A DNA stretch of 64,000 bases. It comes from Plasmopara viticola. Its lineage: Eukaryota; Oomycota; Peronosporomycetes; Peronosporales; Peronosporaceae. Below, piece after piece: positions 35,401 to 48,638 of the stretch. Positions within the stretch are counted from its first letter, which is position 1; each line of letters opens with the position of its first letter. Made by a program: the position numbers and the translations under genes. The notes beneath the pieces are model-generated. The model was not told where the DNA came from and did no database searches. It saw only the letters and a program-made list of their open reading frames with translations. The stretch spans positions 1,364,001-1,428,000 of the forward strand of contig MBPM02000004.1 of assembly GCA_001695595.3 (NCBI GenBank), read 5' to 3'.

Positions 35401-37983
35401 TGACATCTTTTAGCAGCTGTTGCTTTAGCATATTCCGAAGCTTCAGCTGCTAATGAAGCATTTTACAATGTTTGTACTTGGCTGCAAAGACTAACGGCTT
35501 ATTTATTTTAAGTCGTGCGGTTGTTCAAGGGGCACATGCTTTGACCAGCTGTTAGAGAGAGGCAATTTTAATGCGCCTAACACTATAACCCTGAGTCAGA
35601 AGCCTGTAGCGACCACCGTGCCTAAGCTTGCAATAATGCAATTGAATAGACAAAGTGGCTTTTAGAGAGTCAATGCATATCTACCTTCTTTACAAATAAT
35701 GAATGTTGTATGATAAAGACCTCTAATACAAAGATTGCGACGAGCACAAGAGTCTCAGCGCCAATTGAACGAATTACACGTGGATGACTATAAACCTTGA
35801 AAGACAGACCGCGCGTGCTGATTGTGTGTGCCGTGATTGATGAGCTGTAAGTTTACTAATAAGATACCCCACTTCTTTTGTTTACTAGCTTTGTGAGCAC
35901 GGCTTCTTTTAGCGATATTTTTAATTACCTTCAGGCAAGTTGAGATTCTCCTCTTCGTTATAAAAAGGATCATGCGACTTCGATTATTACGGCCGCATAG
36001 AGTGTGTTGCTTTACACGGCTAAGCTAATTTTTTTAAAGCTGCTTTGGCTATCAGACACAATCTGAATGAAGAAAAATTCGTAACAGACAAACTGGAGAG
36101 GCAAGCGTATCCGAAACTGTACTCCTTCTGATAACGCTTTGAGTAGCTTTTTTTATCGTCGCTTTTTTGCGCGATATAGTTGACTGCAAAGTTGGACCGA
36201 CTTGGGCGGCTCATAACCACAGCCGCTTAAATTGTGGCGCCCTAGGAAAAATTTTTGTTAGCGTTTAGATTTCAATGCGCTCGCGCGTAGTCAAAAACAT
36301 GTAAACACTGGCCGAGCCAAAGACTCGCTGGAAACATATACTGCTCTCAGCTGTACCTTTATGTAGTTCGTGGATGCAAAGACTCACTAAAGTGGCTTCA
36401 AGGGGAAATCCTCTTTCAAAAGCCTGACCTTTAGGGACGAGAGTTTGAACACCACTTGTCCAATCTCGTAGCCGTTTTACAGGCTATCTCTATCTGCTTG
36501 ATCTAGAGGAAAGGCTTGAGTTGCCAGTCGAAGGCCCTAAGCTTTTACTTAAATCTCACAGTATTAAACTATACGGAGCCTGTGCTGCCTGAGCCCCAGT
36601 GCACGATTTTACTCATATAACTCAAGCATCATGAAGCATCTCAGTTCTTTGACAGCAGAAAGGGATGCACAAGCAACCGCCTCTTCGAACCCATTAAATA
36701 TAGCAAGTCTTTTAAGTAGCGAAATCTTTGCACTCGACACACGCGAGATGGCTATTTTATCAATCTCAAAATCTTCCGAGGACAATCTGCCGCTTGGGTG
36801 CAGGATTGACTATGGATTCGCGTAGCATCTTTTGCAAAGGAGATGTGCAAAATTCTATGGGCTGCAATAGCCTGCATAGTGTGAAAAGCAACAAATTATT
36901 CAATTCAATTTCTATGTGAAACTTTGACCTTCAGTCCTTTATAAACAATTTCGCAAATTAGATAGACACTTGGCATCTTGCAATACCTTACTATGCAAAC
37001 CGATATGAATACCGGTAGGAAAGAGTCTCATTAGATAGTATCAAAATTTGCGTAAATACTGTACAATATAGCATAAAAGGTAACTTCAATGACGCCATAC
37101 TGACGTGCTGAGCCAACAACTATCTATCGTTCTAAGAAGCCTAAGGCTCAGCATTTAAGCGAGCTACTTGTTGAAGAATACGCACACGCGTTTAAAGATG
37201 TTGTTCAGACAATTTGAATACAGAAGGAAATTGCGGTCGCACTTGGGACGCGATATATGCGCGAACATACGAATTACTAAAAGTTGCTGGTCATTACAAC
37301 AGCCACGAGTTTCTCCAATCCCATTTAGTAAGCAAATTTGTTAGAAAAGTCAATTTCTGACGGAAAGGCCATCAATATCTTGACGCCGACCAATGTGTTA
37401 GATTTAGGTCGTGAATAAGTGCCAATTATTCATCCCAGGACATCGCGGAATTATTTCGATGCACTTAGCAACTTCCGCCAAATGGTCGTCCATTCTATTA
37501 CTCAAAAGTCTGATGACCGAGCTGAAAGATTTTGTTGACGACGTGTCGACGAGTTAGCGCTGCCTCGATGTAGATACACCGTGTAATAAATTGCGAAAGT
37601 TGGTCGATCCTTCGCTCATAAGTTGAATACAACCAGATAGCTACTTCTATGACAGAAGTAGAGTACTAATTACGCTGCCTGTGTGTGGCATGGCTACTTT
37701 TGGGCTATCGGACCAATTCATGATCTTATCAATCAAACTTTCAATGTATATGATGTACAATACGGTGATGTCAATCGCGGTAGAGATTGTACTACACGTG
37801 CCCTTTTACCCTGATACGCCGACAAATGTGAACGTTTTGGTAACAGCCGCACTTAGCTCAAGATTGAGATAAAAATTAGAGAGCGAAAGTACAAGCGCTT
37901 GCAGTACTAACTTTTAGCATTATGTTAAGTTTACGACAGATATTGCGCCAGCGCTGTATTTAATTCTACTTCCTACTAAGGGT
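32405..37983. other. Intergenic stretch without a clear gene
   Basis: About 5.6 kb with no supportable gene apart from the doubtful ORF at 32850-33119. Frames are short and AT-rich. No transposon domain, signal peptide or RNA gene was recognised. Confidence 0.5.
32850..33119 (-). CDS. Unknown 89-residue ORF, possibly a gene or transposase remnant
   Basis: ATG-started frame whose product looks coding in style (GWPDRMIKLGHSLGPGRFLFVDGGVNP) and ends with a Cys pattern KCMICKRRGTDKTLAYFASC. A C-x2-C pair followed by a further Cys is reminiscent of C-terminal zinc-binding ends of some DNA transposases, but I cannot assign a family. No partner exons were found on either side. It may be the 3' relic of a larger decayed element. 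Low confidence that it is a functional gene. Confidence 0.3.
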   Translation of the reverse strand: MHFTLGRTMFITDRMPVGWPDRMIKLGHSLGPGRFLFVDGGVNPRAVKNVPEVVAGFFWPSNMSSKCMICKRRGTDKTLAYFASCVFAI

Positions 37984-38412
37984 CTAGACACATTTGTACT
38001 TTTCATGACGCTGACGCCGGCCCCGTAGAAGCTTAAGGGTCCCTCCGCGTGCTTTCTTCATTCCTTTCAGACGTCGTTTTGTGTGGCGAGACATGAACGC
38101 ATCGCGCTCGTCTACCTCTTGGTCAAATTGCTCCAGTGCCTGACTCAGCGCCGACATGGGCTGTTCTTTTTTCTGCTGTAGCCGCTGTTCCTTCTTGAGC
38201 ATCCGCAAGGCCGCGTACTCAGCTTCTGCTCGTTTTTCGGCGTTCTTGGCGACAAGTAGGTCCTTGGCGGCAGAGTTGCCACCATTAGGCTGCGGAATGA
38301 CAGCACCACCCGTGTCCAACACTAAATTTAGTTTCGAAAACATCGACAATGCCTTGTTGGCGGTAGACGCTCGAGCAGTGTTGATCGTTTCACTGCTAAA
38401 AGGCGCCGACAT
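37984..38412 (-). CDS. Small basic protein of unknown function
   Basis: A 142-residue ATG-started frame without a recognised domain. The middle (KNAEKRAEAEYAALRMLKKE, then EQRLQQKKEQ) should form a charged helix. The C-terminus is strongly basic (HTKRRLKGMKKARGG, LLRGRRQRHEKYK), like a nuclear or nucleolar targeting tail. Its clean frame and placement 375 bases downstream of the HAD gene on the same strand support a real gene. A role in RNA or ribosome biogenesis would fit the composition but is a guess. Confidence 0.65.
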   Translation of the reverse strand: MSAPFSSETINTARASTANKALSMFSKLNLVLDTGGAVIPQPNGGNSAAKDLLVAKNAEKRAEAEYAALRMLKKEQRLQQKKEQPMSALSQALEQFDQEVDERDAFMSRHTKRRLKGMKKARGGTLKLLRGRRQRHEKYKCV

Positions 38413-38787
38413 GCGAAATGGACTGGAAGTATGTAGAAATTACTCGTTCAGCAGGTTTGATAAATACCTTAATTAAAGTAAATATAATTTTAGCTAGATT
38501 TTATATCGCAAACTGCTTGATTCAGAGCTCCCACAACCCACGACTGGTCCATCTCAGATTCAAATCAATCTTATTAGAAACAAATTACAACTACTACTCG
38601 GTTTTATGAATACTTAAATTATCGCAGCTGCTCCACATTTGTAGGATGCGATCAATCAACATGTGGACAGCGCACAGTTGTCATCGTGGATTGTAATTTA
38701 CGTTGAAACATAATCTGCAGCGGAGGGATCGTCGTGGCTTCCCATACAATCGTATGCTCGGTATAGTAATATATGCACGCTGGCCGC

Positions 38788-39587
38788 TCACTGCAGCATT
38801 TCATTCGAAAGCTCCAAATCAAGCGTCTCGTCGTGACAGCTGAGCTGCACAAGGTAAACACCAAGCAAATTTAGCTGTTTTTGCAGTTGCGTCATACTTG
38901 GGTGGTCCAACAGCTTGATGGACTTCAGTTGCGTGTTGGGTGTACGCCGAGCGACGTACTGGATGGCGCAACGATCCACCTGTGAGTCGCCAAGCGCAAT
39001 CACTTGCTGTGGCTCACGCTTCTGTTGCCGCAAGAAAATCCCACGAGGTTCAAAAGGAGCCTTTGGCATACTGGCGTGCTTTGCGAGGAGATCGCGATAG
39101 ACCGCAATTTTCCATTCGATGGGACGATCTGGGTACATTTTCTCGAAGTTCGACCGCGCCGAAATGATGGTCATTCTTTTTAGCAAAGGCACGACGTTAG
39201 GTAGGAAGCGCTCGCACGAGCGCTCGACCCATCCGCGCTGCCCGTTGGTGACGATGTAGCACGTGCCGATCTGAAGGCATGCAATGAGGAAGGTTTCGAC
39301 CTCCTGAGCAAGCTCCTTAAGAGTAGACATGTAGGTCTCCGGAATTTCAAAAGTTTCTTCCTCAGAGGTAAAGCCCAATTTGATTAGGTGTGTGTTGGGA
39401 AACAAGGTGTCATCCCAGTCCAATATGATCACTACAGCATTAGGCATAAACCATTCGCATTAGAATCGAACATGTCACGAAGCGCAACATGGACGAACGT
39501 ACGAGAGCAGGCGACAAGCTGCTGCTCAGATTCTTGTGTGGCTGATGCAGGCTTTTGACGGGTGCTCAGGACACGATTGACGCCCAT
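38788..39587 (-). CDS. HAD-superfamily phosphatase-like protein, two exons
   Basis: Predicted 242-residue protein: exon 1 39587-39503 (ATG start), phase-1 intron 39502-39432 (71 bases, donor GTACGT, acceptor CTGTAG), exon 2 39431-38788. HAD motif I is DWDDTLFPNT (nucleophile Asp33, general acid Asp35), encoded just after the acceptor. Motif II-like is YIVTNGQRGWV. A motif IV-like acidic pair is in IALGDSQVDR. A start at the internal ATG 39447 would leave only nine residues before the nucleophile, so the spliced form is preferred. The substrate is unknown; oomycetes have many such HAD proteins with a WDDT box. No membrane segment is seen. Confidence 0.78.
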
Positions 39588-41429
39588 GTGAAGTTTGATT
39601 AAAGAGAAGGTTGTAGTTGAGTTTCGTATTTTGCTTTGTGAAGTGACGATAGAGCGCTTGAAGATAAGATGGCAGAGAAGTATAGTAAAAGTGCCTTTAA
39701 AGCGAAAGGCGTCGGACCTTTTAAATTCGATATGCTTGATGTTACATAAGTCATGTATTTTCTGTCAAGTACGCGACATATGGAGAAGCATACCAGGACG
39801 GGAGGCAAAAAGCGTCTGACCCCGTCAAAAGTGATGCGCTTGAAGCGCCGCCAAAAACTATTAATATCGAGTTCTTTCATCTAAGATGCCGACCAAAAGA
39901 ACGGTTACGCATTACTAAATTAATATGAAACGCTCTCTAATCGCACCATAAATGGGTTTCGGGTTCTAGAACAGGTGTTCGAAGTGTTGCATAATGTGTT
40001 AGTTGCGATAGCTGATATGCGTTTTTTCTAGATATATCCCAAAACAAGCTCCAATCAAACCGATGAATGACCCCATCAAGCAGCGAAAGCAACTACGCTG
40101 GAAGCGTCAAAAGAGAATAAGGTGCAGCTGTCACGAAAATTTAGTTTTGTTAGACAAGTCTTGTGCCGCTGATAGTAGTAGCTCCACGTTCGCTCGACTC
40201 TTGGCCTTCCATGTGAAACGACGTTTCAAAGTTTTAAAAGACGACTCTACAGCAAATATGCGTGGACTTTGTCATAACTCCTTTGGTGCTGTAGCTTGAA
40301 TATAGCGCTGTATAGGCTGCTGCCATTTCTGCATTATTAAATCTTTTTAGCCAGGCTGCACTTGCACATTAATTAACAAACGCTTGCATTTGAGGCTTGA
40401 TGGACGCGAGCGCTATAAGGCGTGTATCGTAAAATGAGAAGCTTCGAAATATTTTAAATCACACTTTATCTTATTCTCTTAGCAGAGGGGGGATATTTAT
40501 ACTAAAGATTATAATTTAAGAGAAAGATGCTGCTACAAACGTAGTTTTTCCAACTCGCATGTCCGATTTAGGCATGATCTTCTTGAGACGTCAGCACGAT
40601 TTGTGACCACTTTCAAAAGGTCACAACTTTTACAAAATATGCGAGTGCTGCCACAAAAAAGATTTTTGCTTATCGTCTAGCAATTTTAGCCACTAATGAA
40701 CCTTACGTCAAGGCGGACATATAAGTTAAAAAGCTGGCTACCGTTAAATAAAGTCATTGAACAACTCACTGGTATTTACAACGATCATCAGTCATGCGAA
40801 TAGACAATTCATAACGATTTTTCCTTTAAGGAGTATGTGTCATATAATGTAGCAATCTTTAAATGGCATTCTATTGCATGATTCTATCTTCAAGGCCAGA
40901 ATTTGAGAATAGTCACTTCCTAGAAAACAAACTATCTCGCCTCCTCTGTGCGAGGTTATGTGTGACCGACTTTTCCGTCGTATTGAAAATTTTGCACGTA
41001 TTGCTCTGTAATTGTTGAGGCAAGGAGACAAAAAATGTGTCATGTCCTACGCGGAGAATGTCAAGCATACAGACGATGGTGATATCTATTGCTCGTGTCT
41101 CAAAAAGTTTTGAGAGACCACAATCCCGTTCTCAAGAAAACCTGATGGAAAGGAACTAGAACAATCATGCATGCTGGATGAAGTCGCCTTAGCACACCAA
41201 AGAGTCAATCTCAGCAACAACAAGCGTCAGCACTGCTATGGCAAGGTTGATAGCAAGATTGCAGTCAACTCATCAAGAATTTCTCACAGGTGGACTCTAT
41301 AAAATTTGACAAATGTAGCTTTAGGGGTATCTCTTCGATCCAAAATTGCCTTTATTGCTTTACCGATCTTTAACATACTGCACGAGATCATTACAGCTGA
41401 TCTCATCATTTCCAGATCCAAATGTCATC
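39588..41429. other. Intergenic stretch without a clear gene
   Basis: AT-rich with only short frames (longest about 90 codons). It may include the decayed upstream part of the gypsy element that follows, but I could not identify reverse-transcriptase motifs. Confidence 0.45.
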
Positions 41430-42560
41430 GCTATATGATGATACGACGCTAAAATTCTGGCGCGTGTATCTTCTCAATTAAACATATACGGTCGAAATGT
41501 CTCAATAGTATCGCGATCATCGTGCTACAAACCGAAATGTGGCTCGATGGCTCAATGATCTTGCCGCATTTCCGCTGGATTTCCGGTAAAGTTAACATTG
41601 TGGTGATTCACGAAATTCGAGACACGAGCGTAGCGCCGCTCACGATAGCTTACAAGGGCTTTCGGAGCGGCTTAGAATCGTGAGATTGCGACGACAATTA
41701 AAAAACGAACACGGTCACAGTAAACTAAACCGCCAAGATTACGTAATCGTGGTATTTTGACGTACGATGGTATACTAATAAGCTTAATACATAGAGGGTC
41801 TACCGAATATTCCGTTGCAATGTGGTAAATTGCATTTTTCAACAAGTGGAAAGACTCCACAACCGTATATCTTCAATGACGAAGAAAAAAATGCTTATCT
41901 ATGAGTACACGTATTTGTATTTTCAGGCCACCCAAGATTTCTACAAAACTTATCTGGTCAGACGTCAGAAGGACCGAAAATGACAAAGTGCAAACGGTGC
42001 TATGTCGACGCTAGCAAAATGTGTCAGCACAACAAGGCTAAACAAACTAAAACGCCAGGACTACTTCAGTCTCTGAATATTCCAAGAAGTAGATGGTTTG
42101 GTATTTCAATAGGCTTCATCGTGTCTCTACCGAAAACAGAAAACTTTGATGCCACCATAGGGATTGCCAATTGCTTAAAGAAGTAGGCTACGTTCACTGC
42201 TAAAACGATTACGGACACTACTGCAGAGATTGCAAAGGCCTATATGAAGGACCATGGCATACAACAAGTGACTAAGATACCAAGTTTACATACAAGCTAT
42301 AGCAAGCTATCACGTCAACTATGAAAACGCACCAAAGATTTTCTTCGGCTTCATAACCCGAACGGATGCGCAAACGGAAATAACTAACCGCTTTATCGAG
42401 TTTACCAAAAGATCGTCAACACAGTACAGAATGATTTGGACGACTTTCGTTATTTGGCAAAAACAGCCTTTGATCGATGCGTACACGACAACTGGAATGT
42501 CATCCCTTGAAGTGGATTTGAATTATCGCTCTACATATGCCTAAAGATGCAGCATCAAAT
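41430..42560 (+). pseudogene. Decayed Ty3/gypsy pol relic (RNase H and integrase)
   Basis: Remnants in order on the plus strand, spread over all frames. RNase H end: LKFWRVYLL near 41450, ARWLNDLAAF near 41540 and, in another frame, RWISGKVNIV near 41575. Integrase zinc-finger end and core start in the open frame 41980-42186: CQHNKAKQTKTPGLLQSL, then FGISIGFIVSLPKTENFDA. Further core pieces: FTAKTITDTTAEIA near 42190, TDAQTEITNRFIEF near 42363 and MSSLEVDLNYR near 42497. Stops and frameshifts break every domain, so it is inactive. No LTRs were recognised around it. Confidence 0.8.
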
Positions 42561-45500
42561 CTGAGCAATACAAACTTGAGGCGTCCAATATGGGACTTCT
42601 ACCGATACCATCGGCCAACATGACCTTGTTAGCCTTTTGACGGCGCTTAAGCTCCTTGCAATACGGCTTCAGAAGTGAGGTGTGAAGCATTGGATGCAGC
42701 TTTAATCACTTGTACAGAAGACTCACAAAGCTATACTCACGATCGGGAACGGAATAACATATACTGGCGAAAGTTTTCTCGGCTCAGTAAAATCATCGTA
42801 ACAAAAAAAAATCCTTATCGTCTAAAAGCACCTGGCACTAGCTCTGAAGTCTTGGACAAGTCTATGCAGGGTATAATTGTGCTTCATGTGCTTTTGTGCT
42901 TCGCTCATTTAGTCCTGTGGGCCCACAAGAAGACTCCTCAGTCAAAAATTGGAGGCTGGGTGAAACCAAGAAGGAGATACTTGAAATTGTTGTCCGAAGC
43001 AAAATTACGGACCTATCAGTCTTCCAAAAAGGTCACTATATCTTATAAAACGTATTTCTCAAAATAAGGTTACGTAATGCAACTGTCGTCACTAGCAGGA
43101 TGACTGGCAATACCACCATGCCATTGAAGAACATTGTTTCAAAATACATCTATGAATGATTTCTGTGGCTGCAGAATTTCAAACCAAGAAATTAAGGTCT
43201 AGACGTTTTCTGACCATCAAGAGCTGAAAAAAATAAAAAAAAATAGAATCAATAAGACTGAAAAGAAATCGGGATTCGTAAGAAAAACTGGAAGAAGTAT
43301 TGAAGGAAAGAACAGTAGTACTAAATAGCTAAGAGCCACCACTTGGGATGCAGTAAGACAAGGGTTCGTAAGAGCTCTTCATTAAGTATGAGCTTAGTTT
43401 GCTGCAAGCGGCAAATACTCCTTTTTTGCTGACTTCACCCGACTCGCCGCTCAAGCTTCGGTCAATGATGTTCCAGCCAAAACAACTTCTTCGCAACTGT
43501 GTTACAGAGTAGCACTTGTTGTGCCAAATTGAATAGTTCTTATAAAAGGCTGATCTACAAAAACGAGTCATCCTGTGCTTATTGATATGGGTCACATTGT
43601 AGAAGCCAACTAATGCCGAAGGGAACTCTCTTAGCACGAGCGTAATGTTCGCAATTTCGATGCTACGCTAGTGTGGTACAAGTTGCTGAAGCTTTGTAAT
43701 TGGTATGTGATCCAGTGCATTTGCCTTCGGTAGAATTTTGTCCCGCTGCTCAAAATGTGAGTATTTTCTCTTATTGATTACCCACTTGGCTTTGCTTGAT
43801 CTACATTTGCTGATTTAAAGCCGTTACATTCGGCTTCGTTTTATGGGAAAATGAAAGCCACATAAACCTGTAATTTCGTTCATAATCATCAGCGAAATTA
43901 CAACAGATCGTAGCAAAAAGCTAGACAAGCTTCAAAACGATATGTGAGTGGCAACGACGAAACAACCAAAACTTGTCTGTTTGATTTGCAATGAAATTTC
44001 AAAATCTAACAGCTCCAACGCCGGAAGCTTGGCTGGCGACATCATTATAAGCCTACGCCATCGTATATAGCACGACCTTTAATTTCCGATAAGGTCTTTT
44101 GATCATTTCATCCATGTGTACAACATGCGCAGACTTTGAAATAAAATTTATGAGGCTTTATCCTTTGTGGCGTATTGAGCAAGTGAGCGAGCTGCGTCTT
44201 TCACAAAGCTAAGCCCATTTGGCTTCTTCGAAGACCCCGACAGCTCAATAACGCCTGAAATAGAGAAATAAGCTATTCTTTGGCTCATTATGTTAAGATC
44301 TAGACCAATTGTATCCGGAAGGCCATTGCTTGATGGTCGGGACAATCAGTATACTTTAAGATTGGAAGGGATCGATTGATTGAAGCTAAAAACACCTATA
44401 ATGCAGCTTTTACTTCAAAATAAACTTTACTCTTCACATACGTCCAAGATTTGGTTCCACTTGTTTGCGCACGCCGTCGCAAAACCACTTGCACGTAAAG
44501 TAGGCTTTCCCTCAAAACTTGCAAATAATATTGCCGGAAGGAATTATAAAAAAATAGCAAACTCTATTATGTGGTTTTACACCAAGTAATTGGCAAAAAT
44601 GCATTGCTTTTGCTGAACCAGAACAGAGATCTCAAAATACAGCCGCAACAGCTAAAACAAAATTCCTTTTGATTTTTGCAGTCTTTAATTTATTGTATGA
44701 CTACTCAATATCAAACAGTGATGATGCAGTACCATCAAAAGTCTGATGAAGCGCTTTTTTGAAGTAATAACGCGACAGCTCGGGTATCAAGTTAAAATGT
44801 CTCATCAGAATTGGAAGGAGTGCTAGGTGTGTCGATCAGTATTGGCCAATTTAGCAAATGACAGTTGGAAACACTTCAAAACATTGAGTCCGAAGCGTTG
44901 GATCATAAAAGAGTACGTCATAAAGAACCTGAACTAGTAATTAACCAAGCTTCCGATACGGTCACTTTGCATGCAAATTGTTGCATAACCTTGAGCTTCT
45001 AAGTCTTCTCCTTCACCGCGTAATCTACATGAAAAACAGCCAAATAAATTCCCCCCAATACATAGCTCCTACGTCACCAACGAGATATCTCTCAGAGTAA
45101 GATACCGAATAGGTATTTCAAACCTTAATGCGTATGACACGAATGTTCTCAAGCATATTGCTAATAGGAAATAAAATAGAGACTTTTGATTCGGAATCTT
45201 TTAAGCCTAATAGCACTGATAAATACAAACATCAAAGGCGCATTGACAACTTGCTCAAAATTAAGTCGCTGTTCAATGCGATTAAGCACTGTAGCTATCG
45301 CTATGGAAATAAACATACACTTTACATGGTCTTGAGCTACAGAGCTGTACTTTAAGCAATCTCACATCGCGCAACTATCGCGGGCAGTTTGAGAATCAAA
45401 TCAATACAATGATTAATATCCATTTATTCAATATATTTTACTAGTGTACCTATACAACATAAATGATGCCACATCATTAAAGAACTTCAGAGATGGATAC

Positions 45501-48500
45501 AACATGCAACAAGTGACGATCAAACGCAAAATGTCACCGTGCTACGTTGCTTTTCCAAAGAAAGTGGCTCGAACCGAAGTAAGACACATACGAAGGCCAC
45601 TCCTCCCTTAACATCAGTGACTAATAGTAATTTTCCCTTTTTGTGATATCGCTATTACTTCAAAAAGACATTTTTTTCATTGTGTGCGCTTTAAGTCCTC
45701 AACATAACATACAAGCGTTAATGGTATACCAAAAGTTTATGAAATGTCTATGGTTCACACAATTCGCAAGGTAGTGGCGCTGACTTCGGTGCTTTAAAAA
45801 AGCTGCTCTTTCTCTGCCCTTGCTTCTTCTACACAAGGATCAGCGAATTATTTGCGACAATGTGTATGTATCTGAGACTGCTCTCTACTTCGGTCCTCAT
45901 TGTCATTCCCCGGCTTCTTTAATGCAATCCAGACCCTTGTGGAGGAGACAATGCTATCCGGCTATGTGAATCGACTGTTGATTGTCTCAGTGCTAATTGA
46001 TCGGGAAGTCGCTTTACTTCGTAGTGAGCTCCAGGCTCAGGTGGCCACTTACTGCTTCAAAATCAAAATCACCACCAAGTGTTTTGGCTATATTTGCCTT
46101 ACTTTGTTGCGCATGCACATCTCACGGGAAATAGCACATCGCGGTCATACGAGGCCAAAAAAAATTCTTTTAAACTGCTATATACGCTTTTAGATTTCCC
46201 TTTTGACGTTCAAGAGATCTTGATATCCAAAGATTGCACGAATATCAAATGTATATTGTCCCGACTTATGACTCTGACGCTTTGTCGTCACATGAGAGAT
46301 ATAATGTTGACAATGTTATTCAAGTTGCACGTCTTTCAACAAAGCAAATTCTTTTATGTGGCTTGTACAGATTTTTGGTACAATCTTTTTCAAAGATGTA
46401 CAACGCTTTTACAGCAAATGTAATCGAGAACTTACTGCGGCGTTTGGAGGGTCCCGAAGCTTGACTCGAAATGTCTCTTTAGAAAAGTATTGTTTAATGC
46501 GTGAACTTGTTCGTCACATCGTTAGTTTGTGCTAGGGTCTGCGTAAGCTCAGGTAAATACTCTGCCAGATTATCAAATATCTGGCTACGAACTATTTCGT
46601 CATCCTTTGAGCCAAATGTTTTCATACTTTTATCGTGAGCTTCGAACACGAATGAGCAATTAAGTAGGTATATGCGCAACCTTCGTGTGCTCAGCTGAAC
46701 TTAGCCGGCTTTCTTGTATAAGCTTTTAAAATAGCGTCCCACTGATAAAATAGCTGGCGCAGATTTGAGAGTCGAGAGTGCACAAGCAGTTGGAGTCAAC
46801 AGGTGGTTTTTTAACTGCTTAAATCACTGCTTGATGCAAACCTTTGGGTTGACTTGGTTATCGCAAGATGATCCAGCCGACCAGATAGTGTCTCTGCTAC
46901 CAGATTATGACCAAACTACCTTTTTAAATAAAAGTCATGAGTACTCACTCCGCTCCAATGGGTTGTAGGTGGGAAGGATGTAAAGAAAATTTACACTTTA
47001 TCAACCTCTGTGGTGAGGCTGTTTGACGCTAGAAGCCTTGTGAGAACGATGGCTCCTGATGAGCGACATACACACTAGCGGTGTAAATAGTGGTTCGAAT
47101 ACCACTTGATTTCGGTGGTCTATCTTGGATTATCAGCTAGTGTCTTATGATCGATTACAATCCTTTGCTGGCACACAAATTATGGCGACGTATCACTAAC
47201 TGAAACGAGCTGACTTTTGTCAGTCTGTCGGGGCTAGTGCCCCCTTTGAGAATTCTCTAGCGCTCGTGGGTTGGGTTTTTATGGTTTGTTTTAGACGCAC
47301 ACCCATTATGTCTCTTTGTTATTGCGCCTTACCGACTCTAACGTGGCGTTACTCTGGATTTGATAAAGCCGCTTCTGCCAGCATCCTTTCAAAGCCTCTG
47401 GGCAATACGAAGATTTACACTTTCAATTGCTTTCGAAGCAAACACGGACCATGTGCTCTTAATCGTCGCAGCAAAAGCAGCGGATATTCTTGATCTGGCA
47501 GCGCTTGAAAATATAAGGACCGAACCCTTTGCGGACAACAGTACACCGAGCTCTATAGAGCGAGAAAATGCTCTTTGAAGCATTCAAGAGAAGTGATCCT
47601 GGCTGTGAGCTTCTCGCAAGAGCACAATTGCCTCGATAATAATCGAGGCATTGTGCTCTATGGACTTGAAAGAGTTGAGTGCACGACACGTCTACTCTAA
47701 GGCCATCCATTAGCATAGTGACCTGTTTAAAACTAACGCCCTAGTGATGCACTTCATTAGCTCATGAATCATTTTAAGGGTCTAACTCCCGTGTGCTTCA
47801 GGAGAAGAAAACAAACTCTGTCCGTCCTCAAATATTGCCAAAAGAATCTTTTATTGTAGCTGCTTTGTCACGTGTCCCAAGACTGATGATGAGGACCCGG
47901 CTTTAAGCCCATACTGTCAGATAAGAGGCTGGAATGCCACGCGCTCCTGAATTCTGCGATCAAGGCCTCTTATCTGGCTATATCAATCTATTTATTTAGA
48001 AAAGGAGGTTTCTGGAATTCTGGTCAACACTTGTGCTTCAACGGCTTGGGCCTCCTAATAGACGCTACCGCCGGAGCTGCCTGAGCCTAAGCTGACTTGA
48101 TTTATGGGCATAAACTGTACTCGTACAGCTTGAGCGCCATAACGCATTGTAACTGCAATTTCAGCCGCCTCCTCAGGCCTGATACAACTACCACGGCTTA
48201 AGAGCAGTGCGGGCTGCTCATTACAAATGTGAGAAATTCGTTATGATTATATCGGAACCTCTACGACTATTTTTTTTTCAGCCCTCGTAATCGCGTGGGC
48301 TAAGGACTGACCTCAAAGTGCTACCAGGTCACACATTATATTACTCGTAGGGGTTGTGCACAAAGGCTTAAGATCTTTTGGGGAACAATAGATTGCGTGT
48401 CAAAAGACTTAATTATGAAATTATGCTTGATCTTACCTATACTATAATAAGCATAGTATCAGTTCAGGAAGGATTCACCATTTTATTAATACTCCTTACA

Positions 48501-48638
48501 TTCGAGTTTTTACCAGTCAGCAGTCTTAAAGCTATCATATAGCTGTGGGCTGGCTGACAATTAACAATTTTTGTATGCTGCACCCTTTGCATTGTATTTA
48601 TTTGTTCAATTTCAAAAATTAAACTATCATTTGCTTTG
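42561..48638. other. 6-kb intergenic stretch, probably decayed repeats
   Basis: No supportable gene. The longest frame (42675-43067, plus strand, 130 codons) follows the gypsy relic and has no recognisable domain. It may be its decayed tail. A small near-perfect hairpin is at 47619-47659 (arms AGAGCACAATTGCCTCGAT and ATCGAGGCATTGTGCTCT, one extra base in the left arm). Confidence 0.5.

Noticed and set aside
42675..43067. 130-codon frame after the gypsy relic
   Set aside because: No domain or coding bias that I can see; more likely decayed element sequence.
47040..47130. GGTTCGAATACC, similar to a tRNA box B
   Set aside because: The T-loop would be one base too long, and no acceptor, D or anticodon stems can be drawn around it.
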